The notes beneath the pieces were generated by a model. That model saw only the letters and a list, made by a program, of their open reading frames with translations. It ran no database searches and was not told the DNA's origin. Both the position numbers and the translations under genes were made by a program. A stretch of DNA of 64,000 bases from Rhodospirillaceae bacterium (GTDB lineage Bacteria > Pseudomonadota > Alphaproteobacteria > TMED109). Location of the stretch: positions 93,222 through 157,221 of the forward strand of contig CACMQH010000001.1 of assembly GCA_902615805.1 (NCBI GenBank). The letters are read 5' to 3'. Shown here piece after piece: positions 27,522-35,619 of this stretch. Within the stretch, counting starts at the first letter, position 1. The number at the start of each line of letters is the position of its first letter.

Positions 27522-28324
27522 TTTAATATTTCAAACCCCCACTTTAAAGTTTTAGACAAACTTCTGTTATCCAAAAAAAAATCATATGCTTCTATGGTCT
27601 CCTTTTTTTCGTTCAAAGCTGCTATAGGATATACAATTTTTTTGTGTTTTTCCCCTTTAATAGAATAAACTATTTTCACTTTAGTGTTTCCTAAAGCTTC
27701 TGTTTTATAAACTATTCCAAATTCTAGTTCATTTCTAGCAACATAATTTAATGCCGTTCTTACATTAGCACTCTCTACATATTTTTTCTTAATATTTTTC
27801 CAAATACCAGCATTCTCTAAAAAATCTTTTGCATACATACCAGCTGGAATAGAATTAGTCATAGCTAAAGATATTTTTGTTTTGCTTTTTAAAAAAGCAT
27901 TTTCAAGTTCCTTAATATTAATAAATTCATTTACGCTATTTTTTTTATTAGTGATTACTACTAATGAATTATAAATAAAATCTTTTCTAAATTTTTTCGA
28001 TATTATTTTTTTTCTTTCTAAATAATCCATCCACTCAACATTAGCTGAAATAAAAATATCAGGATTTGCTCCATTTTTTACTTGCATTACTAATTGTGAT
28101 GTTCCCATAAATACTGGTTTTATATTAATATTTTTTTGCAAGGTTTTATATGAATTTATTAATTCCTTAATTACTTCACTCAAACTTATTGGTGCATACA
28201 ATAGAACAGTTTTTTTATGACTTTTACTTGATAATGAAAAAGTCATAATGAAAATAATTAAAGAAATAAAAAGTATTTTACATATTTCAAATTTTTTTAT
28301 GTTAAATTTAAAAAAAACTAGCAT
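27518..28324 (-). CDS. modA: Molybdate-binding periplasmic protein
   Basis: Substrate-binding protein, 268 aa, with an N-terminal signal/anchor (ILFISLIIFIMTFSLSS, residues about 17-33). ModA hallmarks are VLLYAPISLSEVIKELINSY, GTSQLVMQVKNGANPDIFISANVEWMDYL, TNSIPAGMYAKDFL and the GIVYKTEALG region lining the oxyanion pocket. Tungstate could also bind. It is first in modABC and divergent from aceA, with 202 bases between. I see no convincing ModE-type palindrome there. Confidence 0.93.
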   Translation of the reverse strand: MLVFFKFNIKKFEICKILFISLIIFIMTFSLSSKSHKKTVLLYAPISLSEVIKELINSYKTLQKNINIKPVFMGTSQLVMQVKNGANPDIFISANVEWMDYLERKKIISKKFRKDFIYNSLVVITNKKNSVNEFINIKELENAFLKSKTKISLAMTNSIPAGMYAKDFLENAGIWKNIKKKYVESANVRTALNYVARNELEFGIVYKTEALGNTKVKIVYSIKGEKHKKIVYPIAALNEKKETIEAYDFFLDNRSLSKTLKWGFEILK

Positions 28325-28373
28325 TGAATATAAATTTCATTCATTATTCTAAGATTAAATTTTAGGTTTAAAA

Positions 28374-28454
28374 TTGAAACTTTTTATTAGTATATACTTT
28401 TTCATAATACTCGCAATTATTTGCATAGTAGCCTTAAATGAGTTTAATTTTTAA
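28374..28454 (+). CDS. Possible 26-aa hydrophobic peptide upstream of aceA
   Basis: A TTG-started frame, KLFISIYFFIILAIICIVALNEFNF, with AGG about seven bases before it. The product would be a single membrane helix. It fills part of the 202-base modA-aceA gap, which otherwise holds nothing I recognise. The frame is short and the start weak, so chance is a real alternative. Confidence 0.25.
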   Translation: MKLFISIYFFIILAIICIVALNEFNF

Positions 28455-28526
28455 TACGTAATTTTCAATACAATAGTTGACATTTATAAAATCTTCATTA
28501 AAACAGTAATTCAATTCGAGGTATTT

Positions 28527-29837
28527 ATGTTAATAGATAAAAATATAGTTAAAAAAAATAAAGAAGATGAATTATGTGAAACCAAAAATTGGCAGAGTAA
28601 TAGATGGAAAAACGTTTCTAGAGATTATACTGCAGAGGATGTTAAAAAACTTAGTGGTTCACTAAGAATAGAGCATACTATTGCAGATAAAGGAGCAAAA
28701 AAACTATGGAATTTGTTAAATTCAGAGGATTATATTAATACATTAGGGACATATACAGGTAATATGGCAGTTCAACAGGCTAAAGCAGGCTTAAAAGCAA
28801 TATATGTATCAGGTTGGCAAGTTGCTGCTGATGCTAATTTATCAGGTAATATTTATCCAGATCAAAGTTTATACCCAGTTAATAGTGTTCCCGAAGTGGT
28901 TAACAGAATTAATAAAGGATTTTTAAGAGCAGACCTAATACAAACTATGGAAAAATGTGAAGGAGTTAGTACAGATAATATTGATTATTTTCTTCCTATT
29001 ATTGCAGACGCTGAAGCAGGTTTTGGTGGACCACTAAATGTTTTTGAGCTTATGAAAAGTATGATAGAAGCTGGAGCTTCTGGTGTTCATTTTGAAGATC
29101 AATTATCATCTGAAAAAAAATGCGGGCACTTAGGAGGGAAAGTATTAGTTCCTACATCTAATTTTGAAAAAATACTCAACACAGCTAGATTAGCAAGTGA
29201 TGTTCTAAATGTGCCAACAGTAATTATGGCTAGAACTGATGCAAATGCTGCAAAATTATTAACTAGTGATATCGATGAACGTGATAAGCCATTTTTAACT
29301 GGCGAAAGAACTCCAGAAGGTTTTTTTAGAATAACAGGGGGATTAGATTGCGCTATTGCAAGAGGTATTGCTTATGCCAAGTATGCAGATCTAATTTGGT
29401 GTGAAACTGATAAACCAGACATAGATGAAGCAAAAAGATTTGCTGATGCAATTAAAAAGATATATCCAGAAAAAATGCTAGCCTATAATTGTTCTCCCTC
29501 GTTTAATTGGAAAAAACACTTAGATGATTCGCAAATTTCTAACTTTCAAAAAGAACTAGGAGCTATGGACTATAAATTTCAATTTATAACCTTAGCCGGA
29601 TTTCATAATCTAAACTTAACAACTTTTAATTTAGCAAAAAATTATGCTCTTACAGGAATGTCAGCCTATGCTAATCTTCAAGAAGAAGAATTTGCTAAAG
29701 AAGCAGAAGGATATACTGCAATCAAACATCAAAGAGAAGTAGGCGTAAGCTATTTTGACAAAGTATCTGAAATAATATCTTCAGGAGAAAGCTCTACAAC
29801 AGCTATGCAAGATTCTACTGAAAGTGAACAATTTTAA
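28527..29837 (+). CDS. aceA: Isocitrate lyase
   Basis: First enzyme of the glyoxylate bypass, cleaving isocitrate to succinate and glyoxylate. The active-site loop [14 protein letters not shown], the metal-binding [11 protein letters not shown], and [12 protein letters not shown] are typical of the E. coli-type enzyme; 436 aa is normal. SD GAGG before the ATG. It would let the cell grow on acetyl-CoA from the leucine-degradation genes in this window; malate synthase is not here. A 61-aa gene follows two bases after the stop. Confidence 0.97.
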   Translation: MLIDKNIVKKNKEDELCETKNWQSNRWKNVSRDYTAEDVKKLSGSLRIEHTIADKGAKKLWNLLNSEDYINTLGTYTGNMAVQQAKAGLKAIYVSGWQVAADANLSGNIYPDQSLYPVNSVPEVVNRINKGFLRADLIQTMEKCEGVSTDNIDYFLPIIADAEAGFGGPLNVFELMKSMIEAGASGVHFEDQLSSEKKCGHLGGKVLVPTSNFEKILNTARLASDVLNVPTVIMARTDANAAKLLTSDIDERDKPFLTGERTPEGFFRITGGLDCAIARGIAYAKYADLIWCETDKPDIDEAKRFADAIKKIYPEKMLAYNCSPSFNWKKHLDDSQISNFQKELGAMDYKFQFITLAGFHNLNLTTFNLAKNYALTGMSAYANLQEEEFAKEAEGYTAIKHQREVGVSYFDKVSEIISSGESSTTAMQDSTESEQF

Positions 29838-29838
29838 A

Positions 29839-30024
29839 ATGACAGAAGAAACTAATAATAAAGGTATGCAACAAGCAAAAGGTGGAGTTTTAGCGCAATC
29901 TGATATTGAGTTGTTAAGAAAATCATTAGAGTTTTACATTAAAAACTCTGATGACCTAAGTTCTGTAGAAGAGTCTAAAGCAAGCTTGCTATTTCACAGA
30001 TTAGGAAGAATGGAAATAAAATAA
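29839..30024 (+). CDS. Small protein linked to isocitrate lyase, unknown function
   Basis: A 61-aa soluble, acidic protein: MTEETNNKGMQQAKGGVLAQSDIELLRKSLEFYIKN... It probably folds as two helices. The ORF track starts at a GTG (29824) inside aceA; the ATG at 29839, right after the aceA TAA, is the simpler start. Tight placement behind aceA suggests cotranscription and possibly a role with the glyoxylate bypass, but I recognise no characterised family. Confidence 0.6.
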   Translation: MTEETNNKGMQQAKGGVLAQSDIELLRKSLEFYIKNSDDLSSVEESKASLLFHRLGRMEIK

Positions 30025-30041
30025 GTTTCTAACTTTTAATT

Positions 30042-30113
30042 TGCTCTTGTAGAGATTTGAACTCTAACCACAGGTTTCGAAGACCCGTATGCTATCCATT
30101 ACACCACAAGAGC
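30042..30113 (-). tRNA. tRNA-Arg, anticodon TCG
   Basis: Minus strand GCTCTTGTGGTGTAATGGATAGC... with acceptor stem GCTCTTG/CAAGAGC, anticodon stem CGGGT/ACCTG holding loop CTTCGAA (anticodon TCG, reads CGA), T arm TAGAG-TTCAAAT-CTCTA and discriminator A. The following bases are AAT, so the 3' CCA is not encoded, unlike the other two tRNAs of the window; CCA must be added after transcription. Confidence 0.92.
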
Positions 30114-30242
30114 TAATTTATTTTATATCAAAATATTAACTAACACTATTATTCATAATTTTATTTAAAAAAAAAATAATTCGCTAACTTACATTTTTAC
30201 CACCAGGTTTGTAAAATTTAATTTTTAATGTAAATTGATATT

Positions 30243-30971
30243 ATGAAAGATTTTATACTTTCAATATTAACAATTCCTGGTCTATTTATATTATTATATT
30301 TCTTTGGATTAGTTTCTCAAGGATATAAAAAAAAACTTAAAATTTTTTCATCGTGTTTATTTATAATGTTTATTATCAGTTTACCTTTTTTTGGTAAAAT
30401 TTTCAGTTATCCATTACTTGGACTTCCTAAGTTTTTTATATCCAGTGATTTAAATGATGTAAAATCAGCTGTGGTATTAACTGGAGGTATATATAAAAAT
30501 ATAATTAATAAATGGCAACCTAGTAAAAATACTGAGGAAAGAATTTTATATGCAAAAAAAATTTTAAATAAAAAAGACATACCTATAATAATATCTGGTG
30601 GCATAACTCAAAAGAATGCTCCTAGCGAAGCTGAAGTAGCTAAAGAGTTTTACAATTTAGTTGATGCTGAAGTTGAAACTGAAAGTTTAAATACCTATCA
30701 AAGTGCACAAAATTTAAAAAATTATTGTAAAATTTTTGATAATAATTTGATAATTATTACGGATATCTTTCATTCTTTAAGAAGCTATTTATCTTTTAAA
30801 AGTCAAGGATGTAATACAATACTTTATAATTATAATAGTTATCTTATTGAGCTCAAAGATTTCATACCTAGCCTTTATGGCTTTTCACTTTTTAATAATG
30901 CGGTTTATGAATATGTAGCTATTATTTATTATTTAGTAACATTTAAAATTAATTTATTGAGCCTATTTTAA
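30243..30971 (+). CDS. YdcF/ElyC-family DUF218 membrane protein
   Basis: A 242-aa protein with two N-terminal membrane helices (about 2-20 and 33-52) followed by a DUF218 domain: AVVLTGGIYKN, a helix with TEERILYAKKIL, IPIIISGGITQKNAPSEAEVAKEFY, and IIITDIFHSLRSYLSF. E. coli ElyC and SanA of this family affect envelope integrity and peptidoglycan or lipid-carrier homeostasis. Biochemical activity is unknown. It ends two bases from the convergent exported-protein stop. Confidence 0.82.
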   Translation: MKDFILSILTIPGLFILLYFFGLVSQGYKKKLKIFSSCLFIMFIISLPFFGKIFSYPLLGLPKFFISSDLNDVKSAVVLTGGIYKNIINKWQPSKNTEERILYAKKILNKKDIPIIISGGITQKNAPSEAEVAKEFYNLVDAEVETESLNTYQSAQNLKNYCKIFDNNLIIITDIFHSLRSYLSFKSQGCNTILYNYNSYLIELKDFIPSLYGFSLFNNAVYEYVAIIYYLVTFKINLLSLF

Positions 30972-30973
30972 AA

Positions 30974-31522
30974 TTACTTATTTAAAGACATTGGATATTT
31001 TATATTTAAATTAATATTTAAGGGGCTACTCATATTAGAATTTATTTTCTTAGCTATTGGCATATTAATTTCTCCAAAACCATTTACCCCAGCAAATAGG
31101 CCAAAGCCCTGAATAATATTTAATTTTCCTGCACAATATGCATCACCATTTATTCCTGCCGTAGTATTGCAATCCCAGTCAAATATTAAAATATCTTCGT
31201 TGTTATTATTTTTTATATAACAAAACCCCCTTAAATCTTCAATTACTGCAAAACCACAGCTAAAACCCCTTCCTTTATATGATCTACCTATGAAGTCACA
31301 TTCTAAGTTTGCATTAGCAAAATTTTTATCTTCTACACTTTCCGTTTTACCATAAAAAGCACCACTAAGGATTTCATCTTCGCCTACACTTTTTGTATTA
31401 ATAATATTACTTGCACTAAGCTTTACATCAATTTTTACTTTAAGTAATTCATTTTCACCTTTCAAATAGTTTGAAAAAACGAAAATTAAAAATATAACAA
31501 TTGTTCTGATATACACAGTCAT
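30974..31522 (-). CDS. Exported cysteine-containing protein, unknown function
   Basis: A 182-aa protein with a signal peptide (TVYIRTIVIFLIFVFSNYLKG). The mature part has five cysteines, spread through LECDF, FSCGF, GFCYI, WDCNT and YCAGK, which suggests periplasmic disulfides. Beta-rich segments with GxGLFAGVNGFGEI near the C-terminus resemble beta-barrel or lipocalin-like exported proteins. I cannot name a family. It is the only gene on its short transcript and faces the PuuD-like gene divergently. Confidence 0.6.
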   Translation of the reverse strand: MTVYIRTIVIFLIFVFSNYLKGENELLKVKIDVKLSASNIINTKSVGEDEILSGAFYGKTESVEDKNFANANLECDFIGRSYKGRGFSCGFAVIEDLRGFCYIKNNNNEDILIFDWDCNTTAGINGDAYCAGKLNIIQGFGLFAGVNGFGEINMPIAKKINSNMSSPLNINLNIKYPMSLNK

Positions 31523-31619
31523 TATTTATATATTAATAAAAAAAAAATTAACATCTACAAAAACCTTTTAATTTATATTTAATAATATAAAGTATTAATA
31601 AATTTAATAGGAGAAAAAA

Positions 31620-32219
31620 ATGGGAAGTATACTAACCTCTTTAAACAAAACAATAATAGTAAGTATTTTAATTACTATATTATTTTTTCTTTATTTTTTT
31701 GCAGACGGAGGAAATATAGATGTTTATTTTTGGCAATTTCTTTTTAGATACATTCATGTTTTAGCCGGCACCATGTGGATAGGATTACTTTGGTACTTTA
31801 ACTTTGTTCAAATACCAAATATGCCTAAAATTCCTGATGACCAAAAACCTGCTATTGGGAAAGTGATTGCTCCAGCTGCACTTTGGTATTTTAGATGGGG
31901 TGCAATGTTCACACTTATATCAGGATTAATTTTAGCTCATTTAAATGGCTACCTAGCTTCAGCTTTACAATTAGGAATATTATCAGGTAGTAGCAGGGAT
32001 ACAGCTATTGGCATAGGTATGTGGATGGCAATTATAATGTTTATTAATGTTTGGTTTGTTATATGGCCTAACCAAAAAAAAGCGTTAGGAATTGTTGACG
32101 CAGATGCAGATACTAAAGCAAAATCAGCAAGAACTGCTATGCTATTTTCTAGAACTAATACTCTTTTATCAATTCCAATGCTATTTGCAATGGTTTCTGC
32201 TCAAAATATTTGGGCATAA
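31620..32219 (+). CDS. PuuD-like membrane protein (urate hydroxylase membrane-domain family)
   Basis: A 199-aa integral membrane protein with about four to five helices. FLFRYIHVLAGTMWIGLLWYFNFVQIPNMP, WYFRWGAMFTLISGLILAHLNGY and WMAIIMFINVWFVIWPNQKKALGI match the N-terminal membrane domain of PuuD-type urate hydroxylases; the conserved histidine in RYIHVLAG may bind haem. The C-terminal cytochrome c domain of PuuD is absent. It is therefore a stand-alone relative, and urate as substrate is doubtful. SD AGGAG precedes the ATG. Confidence 0.7.
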   Translation: MGSILTSLNKTIIVSILITILFFLYFFADGGNIDVYFWQFLFRYIHVLAGTMWIGLLWYFNFVQIPNMPKIPDDQKPAIGKVIAPAALWYFRWGAMFTLISGLILAHLNGYLASALQLGILSGSSRDTAIGIGMWMAIIMFINVWFVIWPNQKKALGIVDADADTKAKSARTAMLFSRTNTLLSIPMLFAMVSAQNIWA

Positions 32220-32226
32220 AAAAAAT

Positions 32227-32262
32227 AAACCTAAGAGTAACCGATTTTTACTCTTAGGTTTT
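32227..32262. terminator. Bidirectional intrinsic terminator
   Basis: A perfect 14-base stem, AAACCTAAGAGTAA / TTACTCTTAGGTTT, with a seven-base loop, flanked by A and T runs. It lies seven bases after the PuuD-like stop on the plus strand and overlaps the stop of the D-aminoacylase on the minus strand, so it ends both transcripts. The U tract is better on the minus strand. Confidence 0.9.
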
Positions 32263-33919
32263 AACTTAAATATTCTCTAATTAATTTTCCTGCTGTATTT
32301 TTATTTTTATTAATACCATTAACCCATATTTCTTTTATACCAATGGGGTCTACAATTAGTCTATCCGATTTAGCGGGAAGGTCATCTTTTCTATATGCAG
32401 TAGATGTATTTATTTTATTTGGGTCAAACAAAATCATATCAGCAAAGTAACCAGGAACTAATCTTCCTCTTTTAGGAATTCTACATATATCTGCTTGTTT
32501 ACCCGTTAAATTATAAATTGCCTCCTCTAAAGAAAAAACTTTTAACTTTCTAGTCCATTTAGATAATAACTCTATTGCATATCCTGCATCACATAAGAGA
32601 GATGTATGCGCTCCTGCATCCGATAATGCTATAGAGGCATATTGATGTTTTAATAGTTTTTGAACTTGTTTATTGTCTGAGTTTAGAAGTTCTGCTGCAA
32701 ATAAATCTTCAAATCCATCATTAATGGCATTATCTAATAACCAATCAAATGGTTCTTTATTATAAAAGTTTGCAATTTCTACTAAATTCATTCCTATATA
32801 TTTTAAAAGACTAGTACGTTTTGTATTTATTAATTTTATTTTTTCCCAATTTCCAACAAATAGTTTATTTTTAGTTGTATCTAAAATCTCATTTAAAACT
32901 GCTTTTCTAAATTCTTGATTTTTTAAAACATTTTTTCTATCTTCAACAGTATTTTGAATCATATAATCTTTCCAAGCCAATAAACCTTCTAGCATATAGG
33001 GCTCATTCATAGTAAATTCCATAGTTAAAGGTCTACATGAAACTTGTCCCCAAATTTCATAGCCTTTATTATTTGCTTTAGTAATATCTTCTAAAACATT
33101 ATAAGCCCAACTTTTTTTCATGGGATTATCTAACAGTGCTGCAACCATAGTTGGCCTTTCAACGCTTCCTAATAACTGAATGATGTCTTTAATTTCAGTA
33201 TCATTAGATTTAGTTAGCATAAATATTCCTCTTCCATCAATTGCCATTGCTTTTATAAGTCTACTAATTTCTTCTCTGCTAGCAAACCTAGACGGCATAG
33301 GAATACCATTAGTACCATTATGTCCTTCAAAAGTAGAAGTAGCGAAACCTATAGCTCCACTTCTCATAGCATCAGATACTATTTTTTCCATTTCGATAAT
33401 TTCATCTTCTCTCGCTTCCCTTTGCATTGCCTCTTCACCCATAGTCCATATTCGCAATGCTGAATGACCAATATAGGAACAAATATTTAAAGCAAGGTTT
33501 TTACTTTCTAATAAAGATAAATACTCATGATAACTTTCATAATTCCAATCAATACCTTTTTTTAAAGTGTTATAAGGCATTCCTTCAACTTTTGTTAAAT
33601 TTTTAATATTTAATTCTCTATGCTGTGGTTTACAAGGAGCAATAGTAAAACCACAGTTTCCTATTATAGCAGTAGTTACTCCTAAGTCTAAAGAAGGAGA
33701 AGCAGTCGCATCCCAGGTTAATTGAGCGTCATAATGAGTATGAACATCTATAAATCCAGGGCATAAAACTAAACCCTCAGCATCATAACATTCCTTTGCT
33801 GATCCTAAATTTTTACCTCTTTCTACAATAATACCATCAATAACACCAATATCACTGTGAAATGCTTTTAAGCCTGTGCCATCAACAATTTTAGCATTTG
33901 TAATTTTTAAATCATACAT
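32261..33919 (-). CDS. N-acyl-D-amino acid deacylase family amidohydrolase
   Basis: A zinc amidohydrolase of 552 aa that hydrolyses N-acyl-D-amino acids or related amides. The metal-binding GFIDVHTHYDAQLTWD is at about residue 58, GNCGFTIAPC, ATSTFEGHNG and SDAGAHTSLLCDAGYAIELL follow, and the C-terminal LTGKQADICRIPKRGRLVPGYFADMILFDP is typical of D-aminoacylases/dihydropyrimidinase-like enzymes. It is the last gene of the leucine-degradation operon, 11 bases after HMG-CoA lyase. Its role there is unclear. Confidence 0.85.
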   Translation of the reverse strand: MYDLKITNAKIVDGTGLKAFHSDIGVIDGIIVERGKNLGSAKECYDAEGLVLCPGFIDVHTHYDAQLTWDATASPSLDLGVTTAIIGNCGFTIAPCKPQHRELNIKNLTKVEGMPYNTLKKGIDWNYESYHEYLSLLESKNLALNICSYIGHSALRIWTMGEEAMQREAREDEIIEMEKIVSDAMRSGAIGFATSTFEGHNGTNGIPMPSRFASREEISRLIKAMAIDGRGIFMLTKSNDTEIKDIIQLLGSVERPTMVAALLDNPMKKSWAYNVLEDITKANNKGYEIWGQVSCRPLTMEFTMNEPYMLEGLLAWKDYMIQNTVEDRKNVLKNQEFRKAVLNEILDTTKNKLFVGNWEKIKLINTKRTSLLKYIGMNLVEIANFYNKEPFDWLLDNAINDGFEDLFAAELLNSDNKQVQKLLKHQYASIALSDAGAHTSLLCDAGYAIELLSKWTRKLKVFSLEEAIYNLTGKQADICRIPKRGRLVPGYFADMILFDPNKINTSTAYRKDDLPAKSDRLIVDPIGIKEIWVNGINKNKNTAGKLIREYLS

Positions 33920-33930
33920 AACAAAAATTC

Positions 33931-34830
33931 CTATTGATTAACATATGCTCTTGCTACTCTGCTATTAGGTAACCTTTTCATATAATTACTAATGTACCAA
34001 GAAACCTTTATTATTTTTTCAAGTTCAATCCCCGTTTTTATCCCAATGCCGTTAAGCATATATAAAACGTCTTCAGTAGCAACATTTCCGGTTGCTCCTT
34101 TAGCATATGGACAACCTCCAAGGCCTGCTACTGAAGTATCTAAAGTTTGAACTCCCATTTGCAACACTGCATAAATATTTGATAAAGCCTGTCCATATGT
34201 ATCATGAAAGTGAGCAGCTATCTGTCCTATATTTACTTTTTTAGATACTAATTCAAATAGTTTGATCGCATCAAAAGGTGTTCCACATCCGATTGTATCA
34301 CCTAAAGAAACTTGATAACAACCTTGTTCAATTAAAAATGATGCTAACTCTGCTGTACTTTCATAACTAACTTTTCCTTCGTATGGACAACCTAATACAC
34401 AACTTAAATACCCTCTTACTTTTATATTATGTTTTTTTACCTCACTAATTATTTCTTCTACTCTTTTTAAAGACTCACCTACGGTACAATTAGTATTTTT
34501 TTTTGAAAATGTTTCAGAAGCTGTTACAAAGACACAAACAGTATCAGCTTTTTTTTCAATAGCTTTTTGAACACCTTTTAAATTAGGAGTTAATACTGGA
34601 AAAGATATTGTTTCTGGCTTATTAATTTTATCAATAATAATTTCACTATCTGCCATTTGAGGAACCCATTTAGGTGACACAAAAGAACCTATTTCTATTT
34701 CTTTAAAATTACAATTAATTAATTTATTTATTAAATTAACTTTAACATCCATAGGTATTATTTCTTTTTCGTTCTGAAGCCCATCTCTAGGCCCTACTTC
34801 ATATAAATTAACTTTTCTAGGAAATGTCAT
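33931..34830 (-). CDS. Hydroxymethylglutaryl-CoA lyase
   Basis: Splits HMG-CoA into acetyl-CoA and acetoacetate, the last step of leucine degradation. A 299-aa TIM barrel: YEVGPRDGLQNEK at the N-terminus holds catalytic Arg and Asp, the metal ligands include HFHDTYGQ, and the signature VAGLGGCPYAKGATGNVATED contains the catalytic cysteine. It overlaps the hydratase gene by 14 bases. Homologous genes are named mvaB or liuE in other bacteria. Confidence 0.96.
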   Translation of the reverse strand: MTFPRKVNLYEVGPRDGLQNEKEIIPMDVKVNLINKLINCNFKEIEIGSFVSPKWVPQMADSEIIIDKINKPETISFPVLTPNLKGVQKAIEKKADTVCVFVTASETFSKKNTNCTVGESLKRVEEIISEVKKHNIKVRGYLSCVLGCPYEGKVSYESTAELASFLIEQGCYQVSLGDTIGCGTPFDAIKLFELVSKKVNIGQIAAHFHDTYGQALSNIYAVLQMGVQTLDTSVAGLGGCPYAKGATGNVATEDVLYMLNGIGIKTGIELEKIIKVSWYISNYMKRLPNSRVARAYVNQ

Positions 34831-35614
34831 TTTGCCAATCAGGATTACTTTTATTTAAAAATGCCTTTATACCTTTTTGACCTTCTTCTGAAACTCTAAG
34901 GTCTGCAATATTTTCTGCTGCATAACTTATAACATCATCAGATATACTCTTTGAATAAATATTCTGTAAGTAAGATTTAATAGCTGTTTGAGCTTTTGGT
35001 CCTCCTAGTAATAACTTATTAATTAGAATGTTTCTTTCATTAATTATATCTTTTGTGCTAACAAACTTATCAATAAGGTTAAGTGTAGCAGCCTCATCAG
35101 CATTAAAAATTTCTCCAGTCAAAAATAATTTTTTTGTGTTCGTATAACCTAAATTTCTTAATATATAAGGACCTATCATAGCTGGAATAATACCTAGTTT
35201 AACCTCTGAAAAGCAAAATTTTGATTTACTATCTGCAATTTTAAAATCACATACACTGAGCAAACCTAATCCACCTCCAAAAGCATGCCCATTAATTATA
35301 GCTATTGTAGTACAATAAAACTCATCTATTTTTCTTAACATTTTAGAAAACTTCAATGCATCATTTTTATTTTCCTCCAGCGTCAAATTTATAGACTGCT
35401 TCATCCATTCTAAATCTGCTCCCGCAGAAAATGCTTGACCTTCACCTGTAATAATAAGAATTCTAATTTCTTTTTTCTTGCTTAAATCATCTAAACAATT
35501 AATTAGTTCATCAAGCATTATTGTATTTATTGCATTTCTTGCTTTAGGGTTATGAAGAGAAATTTGTAAAACTTTTTCTTTTATGTTTTTAATTTTAATA
35601 AAGTTATATTCCAT
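34817..35614 (-). CDS. liuC: Methylglutaconyl-CoA hydratase (enoyl-CoA hydratase family)
   Basis: Crotonase-fold protein, 265 aa. The oxyanion-hole segments are AFSAGADLEWM and INGHAFGGGLGLLSVCDFKIA, with SEVKLGIIPAMIGPYILR after them. SEVKLGIIPA is a common AtuD/LiuC-type pattern. Position between MCC beta and HMG-CoA lyase makes hydration of 3-methylglutaconyl-CoA the natural step. It starts five bases after the mccB stop, where a biotin-carboxylase subunit gene usually sits in comparable operons. Confidence 0.88.
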   Translation of the reverse strand: MEYNFIKIKNIKEKVLQISLHNPKARNAINTIMLDELINCLDDLSKKKEIRILIITGEGQAFSAGADLEWMKQSINLTLEENKNDALKFSKMLRKIDEFYCTTIAIINGHAFGGGLGLLSVCDFKIADSKSKFCFSEVKLGIIPAMIGPYILRNLGYTNTKKLFLTGEIFNADEAATLNLIDKFVSTKDIINERNILINKLLLGGPKAQTAIKSYLQNIYSKSISDDVISYAAENIADLRVSEEGQKGIKAFLNKSNPDWQNDIS

Positions 35615-35619
35615 ATGAA

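Noticed and set aside
28325-28400. ModE-box palindrome upstream of modA
   Set aside because: No TATA...TATA-type ModE site or other clear inverted repeat is visible; only AT-rich sequence.
28477-28482. TTGACA upstream of aceA as a -35 box
   Set aside because: No acceptable -10 lies 15-19 bases downstream, so it does not make a promoter on its own.
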